Below the pieces are notes generated by a model that saw nothing but the letters and a program-made list of their open reading frames with translations, had not been told where the DNA came from and made no database searches. Positions 1 through 8,295 of a DNA stretch of 64,000 nucleotides are shown here, one piece after another. The stretch comes from Mycolicibacterium rutilum. GTDB taxonomy: Bacteria > Actinomycetota > Actinomycetes > Mycobacteriales > Mycobacteriaceae. The stretch is taken from positions 3,906,001 through 3,970,000 of the forward strand of contig NZ_LT629971.1 of NCBI RefSeq assembly GCF_900108565.1, given 5' to 3'. A program made the position numbers and the translations under genes. Position 1 is the stretch's first letter, and the number at the start of each line of letters is the position of its first letter.

Positions 1-62
1 AGGAGGCGTACTGGTTCGCCGAGGGCGTGCTGCCGCTGCTGAAGCACAAGGGCATCGCCTGA
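1..62 (+). CDS. C-terminal tail of an unknown protein, possibly an LLM-class oxidoreductase (partial)
   Basis: Only the last 19 codons are in the window, in the frame beginning at base 3 and ending at TGA 60-62. The tail reads EAYWFAEGVLPLLKHKGIA. This resembles the last helix of bacterial luciferase-like (LLM) flavin/F420 oxidoreductases, which often end with a similar 'VLPLL+..G' segment. The match is short and the assignment is a guess. The codon use is typical of its neighbours, so a real gene end is likely. Confidence 0.45.
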   Translation, partial: EAYWFAEGVLPLLKHKGIA

Positions 63-141
63 GCGACGAGGACCGATTCCCCCGCGGGCAGTTCGCGGCA
101 TTTCGCGTCTGCTCGCGACGGAAGCGACCAAGCTGGCAGGC

Positions 142-714
142 GTGGACGAATGGTTCGAGCGCAGTCCGTTCATCGGGTTCGTGCCGTGGATCATCTACTG
201 GATCGTCGCGGACGGGCCGAGCACGTGGATGTTCGGCGCGCTGTGTGCGGTGCTCGCCGCGATCATCCTCGGCGTGTCGGCGGGGTTCGCCGGGCCGCGG
301 CTGCTCGACCTGGTCACCATCGGGTTCTTCATCGCGGTGACGATCGCGGGCATGGTCGTCGGCGCCGAGGACCGCGACTGGATGGACACCTACGCCACCA
401 CGCTGTCGGCGGGGGCGCTGGCGGCGATGGCGCTGGCCTCGCTGGCGTTCGTGCCGTTCACCGAGCAGTACGCGCCGCGGTCGGCGCCCCGCCACGACTG
501 GGAGAAGGCCGCGTTCCGACGCACCAACCGGGTGCTGACCCTGATGTGGGCGCTGGTGTTCGCGCTCATCGCGGTGCTGGGCTACGTCGCGGTGACCGCC
601 CCCTCGACCGTGCACTGGACCAAGGCGGTCATCCCCGTCGTGGTGATCGTCGGCGCCGTCGGCATGACGCAGATCTACCCGGCGCGGGCGCGCGACGCCG
701 TGCGGCCGCCGTGA
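142..714 (+). CDS. Conserved multi-pass membrane protein, function unknown
   Basis: A 190-residue protein with about five hydrophobic segments: roughly residues 10-28, 31-50, 54-75, 87-105 and, after a charged central loop, 132-150 and 158-176. The GTG start at 142 follows a purine-rich GGCAGG. A hydrophilic stretch around residues 110-128 (EQYAPRSAPRHDWEKAAFRRTNR) probably faces the cytoplasm. I do not recognise a named family; the 'DEWFERSPFIGFVPWIIYW' start suggests small actinobacterial membrane proteins of unknown role. It is convergent with the lipoprotein gene at 724. Confidence 0.7.
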   Translation: MDEWFERSPFIGFVPWIIYWIVADGPSTWMFGALCAVLAAIILGVSAGFAGPRLLDLVTIGFFIAVTIAGMVVGAEDRDWMDTYATTLSAGALAAMALASLAFVPFTEQYAPRSAPRHDWEKAAFRRTNRVLTLMWALVFALIAVLGYVAVTAPSTVHWTKAVIPVVVIVGAVGMTQIYPARARDAVRPP

Positions 715-723
715 AGAGGCAGC

Positions 724-1407
724 TCAGCAGCGGAACATCTCGCCGATCTGCGGCGGCGCGCTGACCGGCTGCAGACACCCGAACGGCTCGATGCCGGCGT
801 CGCTGAACTTCACCGCCGAGCGGTTCGCGTAGTTCCCGCAGAACAGGCCGGCCGCGTCGGAGCGGCAGCGGTAATCGCCGAACGACAACAGCTGCCCGTA
901 CGGCAGCTCGGGCCCCTGCCCGGCGGTGAACCGGCCCGGATCCCCGTGCACCGACCCCACCGCGACACTGGTGCCGTCGTAGTCGACCCAGCCGCCCTTC
1001 CACTCGCCGTAGGCATCCGCCGGGCGCGGCGGCGGGTCCAACAGACCCACCAGGCACGCCAACGCGCCCTCGGCCCGTCTCGCATCGGTCATGCAGGTGG
1101 TCTTGCCGGACGGGGTGGTGAACGCGACGTCGTCGCCGAGCTGGGTGATCTCGCCCTCGCGGGTGGCCTCGTGGAACTGCGCGGTGTCGGCGGGCGCACC
1201 CGCCTCGATCCAGGTCAGCACGTCACCGACCGCTGCGCCCGGCGCGGGCGCAGCGGTGGGTGTGGGACTGCTCGGCGCCGTCGTGGTGGCCGACGGTGAG
1301 CTCGCCGACGGGGACGGCGGAATCGGCTCGATCCGTTCCGGTTGCCCGCCCGTCGTCGAGGAACACCCGGCCACCAGCACAGACGCGATCAGCACCGCCA
1401 TTCGCAT
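724..1407 (-). CDS. Secreted lipoprotein with Cys-rich C-terminal domain
   Basis: Starting at ATG 1407 gives a short signal peptide ending in lipobox LVAG-C (Cys about residue 15), followed by a Ser/Thr/Pro/Ala linker (about residues 16-55). A longer reading frame upstream is open but would bury the signal peptide, so 1407 is preferred. The globular part has spaced cysteines (TTCMTDARR, ALACLVG, YRCRSDAAGLFCGNY, FGCLQP). The same 'YG..L..G...C.S...G..C' pattern occurs in the lipoprotein at 59102-59671, so the two are probably distant paralogues. A cell-envelope location is inferred; function is unknown. Confidence 0.8.
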   Translation of the reverse strand: MRMAVLIASVLVAGCSSTTGGQPERIEPIPPSPSASSPSATTTAPSSPTPTAAPAPGAAVGDVLTWIEAGAPADTAQFHEATREGEITQLGDDVAFTTPSGKTTCMTDARRAEGALACLVGLLDPPPRPADAYGEWKGGWVDYDGTSVAVGSVHGDPGRFTAGQGPELPYGQLLSFGDYRCRSDAAGLFCGNYANRSAVKFSDAGIEPFGCLQPVSAPPQIGEMFRC

Positions 1408-1480
1408 ACCGGCCAGGCTAACGGGCCGACACGCAATCCCTGGCCAGGCGCGGCGGGAGGCCATTCGCTACCGTCGGGTG

Positions 1481-2989
1481 ATGCACGAACACACCGTCCG
1501 CGCAACGATCGCCTCGGGCACCATCGAAGGATTCACCCGCGACGGCGTGAACCGCTGGCGAGGGATTCCGTATGCGCGTCCGCCGGTGGGACCGCTGCGG
1601 CTGCGCGCCCCGCAACCGGTGCAGCCGTGGCGCGGTGTGCGGTACTGCCACGGGTACGGCAACTGCGCGCCCCAGCAGCGGATGTACACCATCCTGGCGC
1701 CCGGCAAGTACCAGCCGATGAGCGAGGACTGCCTGACCCTCAACGTCGTCGCGCCCAAGAGGCCGCCGGAAACCGCGCTGCCGGTGATGGTGTTCATCCA
1801 CGGCGGCGGCTACTTCATGGGCAGTTCGGCCACACCCATCTACGACGGTGCGGCGCTGGCCCGCAACGGCTGCGTGTACATCTCGGTGAACTACCGGCTC
1901 GGCGCGCTGGGGTGTCTCGACCTGACCTCGCTGTCCGACGGGAAGCACACCTTCGACGACAACCTGTACCTGCGTGACCTGGTGATGGCGCTGCGCTGGG
2001 TGCGCGACAACGTCGCGGTGTTCGGCGGCGACCCGGACAACGTGACGATCTTCGGTGAGAGCGCAGGCGCGCACGCCGTCGCCACCCTTCTCGCCGTGCC
2101 CGCAGCCAAAGACCTGTTCACGCAGGCGATTTCGGAGAGCCCGGCGGCCGGTATGGTGCGCACGCCGGAAGTGGCGCAGCAGTACGCGACCCGGTTCGCC
2201 GCGCTGCTGGGCGCCGAGGAGGCCGACGGTGCCGCCGCGGTGATGGCGGCGCGGCCCGCCGACCTGGTCAAGGCCTTCGAACGACTGGTCCGGCAGGGGC
2301 AGCGCGACATGCTCGGCGCCTTCGCCGCCGGTCCCACCAGCGGAACCGAGTACCTGCCGGTCGACCCGTTGGAGGCGATGCGCACCGGTACCGCGCATCG
2401 CGTACCGCTCATCGTCGGGACCAACGCCGAGGAGGCCCGCCTGTTCGGCCGATTCCTCAAGCTGTTGCCGATGTCGGAGCCGATGATCGAACGCCTGCTC
2501 GCCGAGGTCGCTCCCGATGAGCGCGAGCGGATCACCGCCGCCTACCCGGGTTATCCCAACGAGGCGGCATGCGTTCAGTTCGGCGGCGACTTCGCGTTCG
2601 GGTCGGCAGCGTGGCAGATCGCCGAGGCGCACAGCAGGCACGCGCCCACGTACCTCTACCGCTACGACTATGCGCCGCGTCCGCTGCGCTGGTCGGGTCT
2701 CGGGGCCACCCACGCCACCGAACTGCTGGCCGTCTTCGATGTCTACCGGAGCAATTTCGGCAGACTTCTCACCGCCGCCGGCGACCGCCGGACCGCGCTG
2801 CGGGTCAGCGACGACGTCCAGCGCCGCTGGCGCGCGTTCGCCGAGACGGGGGTCCCGGGTTCGGACTGGCCGGCCTACACCAGCGCCGACCGCGCGGTGC
2901 GGGTCTTCGACCGGCGCCCGCGCATCGAATACGATCCGCACGCCGACCGACGGCAGGCGTGGGAGGGCTTCACCCTGGCCGCGCGCTGA
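1481..2989 (+). CDS. Type-B carboxylesterase/lipase (alpha/beta hydrolase)
   Basis: A 502-residue protein with the hallmarks of the carboxylesterase type-B family. These are the N-terminal 'GIPYARPPVGPLR' block, 'SEDCLTLNV', the oxyanion loop HGGGYF at residues 107-112, and nucleophile motif FGESAGA with Ser194. A histidine in GATHATELL near residue 410 is the likely catalytic base. There is no signal peptide, so it should be cytoplasmic. Length matches the family (about 500). The frame is open for 130 codons upstream, but family similarity begins right after ATG 1481; GTG 1478 is an alternative. Substrate cannot be told. Confidence 0.92.
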   Translation: MHEHTVRATIASGTIEGFTRDGVNRWRGIPYARPPVGPLRLRAPQPVQPWRGVRYCHGYGNCAPQQRMYTILAPGKYQPMSEDCLTLNVVAPKRPPETALPVMVFIHGGGYFMGSSATPIYDGAALARNGCVYISVNYRLGALGCLDLTSLSDGKHTFDDNLYLRDLVMALRWVRDNVAVFGGDPDNVTIFGESAGAHAVATLLAVPAAKDLFTQAISESPAAGMVRTPEVAQQYATRFAALLGAEEADGAAAVMAARPADLVKAFERLVRQGQRDMLGAFAAGPTSGTEYLPVDPLEAMRTGTAHRVPLIVGTNAEEARLFGRFLKLLPMSEPMIERLLAEVAPDERERITAAYPGYPNEAACVQFGGDFAFGSAAWQIAEAHSRHAPTYLYRYDYAPRPLRWSGLGATHATELLAVFDVYRSNFGRLLTAAGDRRTALRVSDDVQRRWRAFAETGVPGSDWPAYTSADRAVRVFDRRPRIEYDPHADRRQAWEGFTLAAR

Positions 2990-3027
2990 CCGCGCAGTCA
3001 CCCGTTTCGGCGGTGCGCGACGGGCGA

Positions 3028-3639
3028 ATGTGGTTGCGTTGGCGGGTGGCTCACCCGCTGGATCCCCTCAGTAGCGACGAGTTTGCGGCCGTCGCGTCCA
3101 TCCTTCATCGCGACCGCGACGTCGGCGAGGGGTGGCGGTTCGCCTCGATCGAACTCGCCGAACCCGACAAGGCCCAGCTCACCGCTTTCGAAGAAGCAGC
3201 GGTCACGCCGCCGAGGCGCGCAACGGTGGTTTGCCTGAACCGTGCCAGCAACGCGACGTACAAGAGCCGGGTGTCGCTGTCCGAGGATCGCGTCGAGTCC
3301 TTCGAACACGTCCCCGGCGTGCAGGCCAATTTCACCGTCGACGAGTTCGTCGAGTGTGATCGACTGCTGCGCAGCCATCCCGACGTCGCCTCGGCCCTGG
3401 CCGCACGCGGCATCACCGACATGGATCTGGTGTTCTTCGACACCTGGACTTACGGCCACGCGGTCGCGCCGCCGCAGTACCGCGACCGCAGGCTCGGCTG
3501 GTCGGACACCTGGCTGCGGGCCGCCCCGGGGGCGAATCCCTACGCGCACCTGATCAGCGGGCTGCACTGCGTCATCGACCTCAACACCATGGAACTGCTC
3601 GAGGTCGAGAACAGCGGTGACGTCGGAATCCCCATGTGA
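3028..3639 (+). pseudogene. Copper amine oxidase, N-terminal part (frameshifted from the next entry)
   Basis: This reading frame encodes the N-terminal D2/D3-type domains of a bacterial primary-amine (copper) oxidase. It starts with 'HPLDPLSSDEF' and runs to '...MELLEVENSGDVGIP', then stops at TGA 3637-3639. The catalytic domain continues without a gap in the +1 frame from 3636. Adding one C to the run CCCC at 3630-3633 would read ...VGIP-H-VMGEYVP..., joining both parts into a protein of about 650 residues, the normal family length. ATG 3028 is the chosen start; GTG 3046 is possible. It is either a recent inactivating deletion or a homopolymer sequencing error. Confidence 0.82.
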
Positions 3640-4979
3640 TGGGCGAATACGTGCCCGCCCTCATCCCGGAGGCCATCCGCGCGCGGTCACGCCGCGAACC
3701 GCTCAAGCCGCTGCATGTCACCCAGGCCGACGGCCCGTCGTTCACGCTGGACGGCAATCTGCTGCAGTGGCAGAACTGGTCACTGCGGATCGGGTTCAAC
3801 TACCGCGAGGGCATGGTGCTGCACACCGTGCGTTACCGCGACGGCGACCGGAATCGCCCTGTGGCACACCGGTTGTCGTTCGCCGAGATGATTGTTCCGT
3901 ACCGTGATCCGAGCATCGATCACTATCGGCGCACCGCGTTCGACATCGGTGAGTGGGGCCTCGGCTTCATGACCACCTCGCTGGAACTGGGTTGCGACTG
4001 TCTCGGCGAAATCCGTTACCTCGACGCGGTTCTGCACAACAGCAAGGGTGAGCCGTACACGATCGCCAACGCGATCTGCATCCACGAGGAAGACAACGCG
4101 GTGCTGTGGAAACACGTCGACCACGACGTCGGCGCGGAGGTGCGGCGGATGCGTCGCCTGACGGTGTCCTTCCACGTCACCGTCGCGAATTACGAGTACC
4201 TGGTCTACTGGCGGTTCCACCAGGACGGCAACATCGAGTGCGAGGTGCGCGCGACCGGCATCATGGTCACCACGCCGCTGGCGCCGGGACAGCCGCACCC
4301 GAACGGCACGTTGGTCGACGAGCGCACGTATGCGCCGTTCCACCAACACTTTCTGGTGGCGCGGCTGGACATGGACATCGACGGTGTCGACAACACGGTG
4401 TACATGTCGGAGTCCTACGCCGAGCCGACCGGACCGGACAATCCGCACGGTCTGTCGCTGGTCGCGCGTGACGTGCCGCTGCGCTCGGAGAGCCAGGCGA
4501 AGCAGGACGTCAACTTCGCGACCCAGCGCGCGTGGAAGGTGGTCAACACCAACGTCGTCACCGCACTCGGCACCCATCCGGCGTACCAGCTGGTGCCCGG
4601 CGGAGCTATCCCGCCGATGTTTGCTCCGGACTCGCCGGTACTCGAGCGCGCCGGCGTGATCGGCCACACCCTGTGGGTCACCCCGAATCATCCCGACGAG
4701 CGTTGGCCCGCAGGGGAATTCGTCAACCAATCGGTCCGCGACACGGGACTGAGCGTGTGGACGGCGGCCGACCGGCCGGTCGATAACACCGATGTGGTGC
4801 TGTGGTATGTATTCGGCATCCACCACATCACGCGGCCGGAGGACTGGCCCGTGATGCCGGTCGACGTGGTGTCGTTCTGGCTCAAGCCGTTCGGCTTCTT
4901 CGATCGCAACCCCGCGCTGGACGTGGTGGCCACGGCGCCCGATATGTGTCACACGGAGGTGACCAGTGCCCATCACTGA
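3636..4979 (+). pseudogene. Copper amine oxidase, C-terminal catalytic part
   Basis: The 447-residue frame carries the catalytic domain of a copper/topaquinone amine oxidase, which oxidises primary amines to aldehydes with release of NH3 and H2O2. The TPQ precursor tyrosine sits in VANYEYLVYW. Copper ligands are visible as the HxH pair in FHQHFLVARLD and a third His in FGIHHITRPEDW. The catalytic base Asp is expected in the YRDPSIDHYRRTAFDIGEWG region. All key residues are intact, so the gene looks recently broken or miscalled. The start at 3636 is only the first GTG of the frame and is unlikely to be a native start. It overlaps the next gene by 14 bases. Confidence 0.85.
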
Positions 4980-6915
4980 CGTTGTGGAGCGTCCGACCGA
5001 TCTGAGTGTCGAGTGGCTGGTCTCGGTGCTGGGGGTGCCGGTCGAGCGGTTCTCCTTCGAGCGCATCGGCACCGGGCAGATGAGCGAGTGCTACCGGATC
5101 ACGTTGGGTTACGGCGAGAGCGGGCAGGGGCCCGGGTCGGTGGTGCTCAAGGTCGCGGCCACTGATGCGGTGAGTAGGCAGACCGGCCTGGCGCTGGGCC
5201 TGTATGAGCGGGAGGTGCGGTTCTACACCGACATCGCTTCGCGCATCGGCGGGCCGGTGGCGCCGTGCTATTCGTCGGCGTTCGACGCGGAGTCGGGGGC
5301 GTTTCACCTGGTGCTCGGCGACGCCGGGCCCGCGGTGGTCGGCGATGAGATCCGCGGAGCCACCGCCGAGCAGGCGATGCTGGCGCTGGCGGAGCTGGGT
5401 CGGCTGCACGGCCCGCTGCTCGATGATCCGGCGGCGGCCAGTGCGGACTGGCTCAATCGCGATGCGCCGGTGAATCAGGCGTTGATCACGCAGCTTTACG
5501 CGGGGTTCGCCGAGCGGTATGCCGATCAGATCGCCCCGGAGCATCGGGTGGTGTGCGAGCGGTTGGTCGCCGGGTTCGACGCGTATCTCGCGGCGGAGGG
5601 CGGCGAAGAGCGGGTCAAGGGTCTGGTGCACGGCGATTACCGGCTGGACAACATGCTGTTCGGTCAACAGGGCGCGGACCGGCCGCTGACCGTTGTCGAT
5701 TGGCAGACCGTGACATGGGGGCCGGCGCTGAGCGATGTCGCCTATTTCCTGGGGTGCGCGTTGCCGTCCGAGGTGCGCCGCGCGCACTACGACGCGCTGC
5801 TGGAGTCGTATCACCGGGCGCTGGGCGCGAAGCTCAGCCTCGACGAGGTGCGCGACGGGGTGCGCAGGCAGAGCTTTTTCGGGGTGACGATGGCGATCGT
5901 CTCCTCGATGCTCGTCGAGCGCACCGAACGCGGCGACACGATGTTCATGACGATGCTGCAGCGGCACTGCGACCACGTGCTCGACGTCGACGCGCTCGCG
6001 ATCCTGCCCGAGCCCACGGTCCCCGAGCCGCTGACCCCGGCCGCCGAGGACGAGGTCGCTCACCCGGCGGGCGAGGAGCCGTTGTGGAACGAGAGTTGGT
6101 ACTTCGACTTCGTCGACGCCGGCCAGCAGATCGGCGGCTGGATCCGGCTCGGGCTGTACCCAAACATCGCGACGTCGTGGGTCAACGGCCTGGTGTGCGG
6201 CCCGGACATGCCGACCTACGCGCTCAACGATTTTGAGGGCACCGGGGCAATCGACCTGACCCTGGACCCGACCGAGCCGCTGAGGACTTATCGGGTGACG
6301 ATGCGCGGGCGTGGCGAGGCGTTCGACGATCCGGCGGGGCTGTTGCGCGGCGAGGCCGGGCGCCCCGTCAAGGTGACGATGAACCTGGAGTGGCGCACCG
6401 TCGGCACGCCGTACCTGTACCGGATCACGCCGCGCTACGAGATCCCGTGCACGGTGTCGGGCAGCGTCACCGTGGACGGGCGGGAGTTCTCGTTCGCCGA
6501 CGTGCCGGGTCAGCGCGACCACTCGTGGGGGATGCGCGACTGGTGGGCGATGGACTGGGTGTGGAGCGCGTTGCATCTCGACGACGGCACCCGCCTGCAC
6601 GGTGTCGACATCCGCATCCCCGGGGCGCCGCAGTTCGGCATCGGCTATGTGCAGACCCCCGGCGAGTCGCTGCTGGAGTCGCAGACCGTGACGGCACGGG
6701 AGACGTTCGCCGACAACGGTTTACCGCTGCAGACGACGATCACGTTGAACCCGGGCGACGTCGTCGCCACGTTCGAGCCCAAGGGCAACGCGCCGGTGCT
6801 GCTGACATCCACCGACGGCCGGGTCAGCCAGTTCCCGCGCGCGTGGGGAACCGTCACCACCGCCGACGGCCGCACGGGCGTGGGCTGGGTGGAATGGAAC
6901 CGCAACAGGCCCTGA
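4966..6915 (+). CDS. APH/ecdysteroid-kinase-like phosphotransferase fused to a DUF7064/7065-type domain
   Basis: A 649-residue two-domain protein. Residues 1-345 are an aminoglycoside-phosphotransferase/ecdysteroid-kinase-like fold, with the Gly-rich GTGQMSECYR, a VVLKVAA lysine, the catalytic loop LVHGDYRLDNMLF and the metal-binding VVDWQTVTWG. From about residue 370 to the end is a beta-rich domain ('WNESWYFDFVDA', 'DHSWGMRDWW', 'GYVQTPGE') resembling the lipocalin/CrtC-like DUF7064-7065 domains common in mycobacteria. The GTG start at 4966 lies inside the end of the amine-oxidase gene, so the two were probably translated together. The small-molecule substrate is unknown; the two-domain arrangement is clear. 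Confidence 0.85.
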   Translation: MPITDVVERPTDLSVEWLVSVLGVPVERFSFERIGTGQMSECYRITLGYGESGQGPGSVVLKVAATDAVSRQTGLALGLYEREVRFYTDIASRIGGPVAPCYSSAFDAESGAFHLVLGDAGPAVVGDEIRGATAEQAMLALAELGRLHGPLLDDPAAASADWLNRDAPVNQALITQLYAGFAERYADQIAPEHRVVCERLVAGFDAYLAAEGGEERVKGLVHGDYRLDNMLFGQQGADRPLTVVDWQTVTWGPALSDVAYFLGCALPSEVRRAHYDALLESYHRALGAKLSLDEVRDGVRRQSFFGVTMAIVSSMLVERTERGDTMFMTMLQRHCDHVLDVDALAILPEPTVPEPLTPAAEDEVAHPAGEEPLWNESWYFDFVDAGQQIGGWIRLGLYPNIATSWVNGLVCGPDMPTYALNDFEGTGAIDLTLDPTEPLRTYRVTMRGRGEAFDDPAGLLRGEAGRPVKVTMNLEWRTVGTPYLYRITPRYEIPCTVSGSVTVDGREFSFADVPGQRDHSWGMRDWWAMDWVWSALHLDDGTRLHGVDIRIPGAPQFGIGYVQTPGESLLESQTVTARETFADNGLPLQTTITLNPGDVVATFEPKGNAPVLLTSTDGRVSQFPRAWGTVTTADGRTGVGWVEWNRNRP

Positions 6916-6937
6916 CCGCTTCTGGCGCGAGCGTGCG

Positions 6938-7264
6938 CTAACGCGGCGCGTACATGATCAGTCCGACGCCGAAAAGACAGATCAACGCGCCGGCGACATC
7001 CCATCGGTCGGGCCGGAAGCCGTCGGCCACCATGCCCCAGGCGAGCGATCCGGCGATGAAGACCCCGCCGTAGGCGGCCAGCACCCGGCCGAAGTGGGCA
7101 TCCGGTTGAAACGCCGCCACGAATCCGTAAGCGCCGAGCGCCATTACACCCGCGCCGATCCACCACCAGCCGCGGTGCTCCCGCACGCCTTGCCAGACCA
7201 GCCACGCGCCGCCGATCTCGAGCAGCGCGGCGAGCACGAACAGCAGGACCGACTTCAACACCAT
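6938..7264 (-). CDS. YnfA/UPF0060-family small membrane protein
   Basis: The 108-residue product from ATG 7264 has four predicted membrane helices and the UPF0060 (YnfA) signatures: the N-terminal 'LLFVLAALLEIGGAWLVWQ', the central 'AYGGVFIAGSLAWG' and the C-terminal 'RWDVAGALICLFGVGLIMY'. Length matches the family (about 108). Distantly related to small multidrug resistance proteins; transport function is suspected for the family but not shown here. An upstream in-frame codon at 7294 is open but adds non-conserved residues. Confidence 0.93.
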   Translation of the reverse strand: MVLKSVLLFVLAALLEIGGAWLVWQGVREHRGWWWIGAGVMALGAYGFVAAFQPDAHFGRVLAAYGGVFIAGSLAWGMVADGFRPDRWDVAGALICLFGVGLIMYAPR

Positions 7265-7281
7265 CACGTCACTGAGCCTGC

Positions 7282-7343
7282 CGCGAGCGTGCACAAAATG
7301 CTGAAATTCTGCGGCGTGTCGTGTGCAGACACGCGCGCTCGCG
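7282..7343. repeat. Nested inverted repeat, probable terminator / mycobacterial intergenic element
   Basis: Outer arms CGCGAGCG (7282-7289) and CGCTCGCG (7336-7343) enclose an inner 7-base stem GCGTGTC (7314-7320) / GACACGC (7328-7334). It lies just past the stop of the SCO6745-family gene (minus strand) and before the YnfA-type gene. A GCGAGCGTGC-type core is also present at 6925-6937, and a related 14-base stem occurs at 42008-42072. I infer a transcription terminator belonging to a GAGCGTGCG-type intergenic repeat seen in mycobacteria. Confidence 0.5.
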
Positions 7344-7358
7344 CCACAACGAGAGGGC

Positions 7359-8240
7359 TCAGAGGTGGGCGCTGTCGTCGTCGAGGTCGTCGCGGGTCAG
7401 TCCCATCGGCGTGGCCGCGGGCACGTCACCGCCCGCGACGACCTTGCGGGTGATCGGGGTCAACGCCCGGAACAGCGCCTCCACCTCATCGTCGTCCAGC
7501 GCGTCGAGCACGCCGAGCGCCAGCCGGTCGGTGCTGTCCTCGATTCGCTGCTTGAGCTCGCGGCCGGCATCGGTCAGGTCGTCGCCGTCGAGCAGGCCGC
7601 GCTGCGTGAGCCGATCCTGGTAGGACCGCCACTGCTCGTCGTCGTAGTCGCGGCTGCGCATGATCATCTCGCGCGGCACCCGACCCGCGGCGGCGTGCAG
7701 CACGTTGCACTCGCGCCCGGTGATCCCTTCCGCGATGAGCACGGCGACGTGCCCGTCGCCGCGTTGTTCGCGCAGCAGGGTGGTGGCGTGCCACAGCTTC
7801 GCCAGCGGTTCCTCCGGCCACGGCAATGCCGCGTTGGCGGCGAACAGGGGGCGACCGTCCAGCGGCGCGGCGGCCGCGGCCTTGGCGGCGAGGTCGGCCG
7901 CGGTCTGCAGGTCGTCACCGTCGCCGACGCCGTAGCGGCGCAACGTGGTGACCGCAGCCTCCTGCCGAACCCGCAGCGCGTCGGCCGGCGGAGCGACGTC
8001 CCACGCGGCCGGCAGCGCCTTCGCGACGCGGTGCGCCGCGAAGTTGTAGAACGCCGCCGTCACGACCTCCGGCGGCACCACGCCGAACGGCGCCGAGCGG
8101 GCCGCGAAATAGCCCATCCAGAAACCCTTGTACCCCAGCGCATCGAGCGCTTCGCGAGACTCGGGAGCGAAGTAGGTGACGGCGTGCACGGGTTCGAGTC
8201 GTTCGAAGAAGCGGCGCGCCAGCGTCGATAGCCTGTCCAC
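7359..8240 (-). CDS. SCO6745-family protein
   Basis: A 293-residue soluble, Ala-rich helical protein starting 'MDRLSTLARRFFERLEPVHAVTYFAPE' with 'YKGFWMGYFAARSAPFG' and 'AAFYNFAAHRVAKALPAAWDV'. These are diagnostic of the actinobacterial SCO6745 family, whose biochemical role is unknown. The C-terminal half (about residues 160-285) includes 'WHATTLLREQRGDGHVAVLIAEGITGRECNVLH' and a winged-helix-like segment 'LTQRGLLDGDDLTDAGRELKQRIEDSTDRLA', reminiscent of MarR wings. Start is GTG 8240. It lies downstream of and in the same direction as the gluconate regulator gene. Confidence 0.85.
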   Translation of the reverse strand: MDRLSTLARRFFERLEPVHAVTYFAPESREALDALGYKGFWMGYFAARSAPFGVVPPEVVTAAFYNFAAHRVAKALPAAWDVAPPADALRVRQEAAVTTLRRYGVGDGDDLQTAADLAAKAAAAAPLDGRPLFAANAALPWPEEPLAKLWHATTLLREQRGDGHVAVLIAEGITGRECNVLHAAAGRVPREMIMRSRDYDDEQWRSYQDRLTQRGLLDGDDLTDAGRELKQRIEDSTDRLALGVLDALDDDEVEALFRALTPITRKVVAGGDVPAATPMGLTRDDLDDDSAHL

Positions 8241-8295
8241 GTTTCGCAGTTAACCACTGCCCGGGCGACGCGCTTCGGGGGGTGCGGCCGAAGCC

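Noticed and set aside
1091..1480. 130-codon upstream extension of the carboxylesterase frame
   Set aside because: It is antisense to the lipoprotein gene and the family similarity starts only at ATG 1481.
3628..3641. Programmed ribosomal frameshift in the amine oxidase
   Set aside because: No slippery heptamer or downstream structure is evident, and the family is not known to use frameshifting; a simple one-base loss fits better.
4882..6600. Long minus-strand frame (572 codons) opposite the kinase-like fusion gene
   Set aside because: Arg/Pro/His-rich composition and no family motifs; it is the antisense shadow of a strongly supported gene, common in high-GC DNA.
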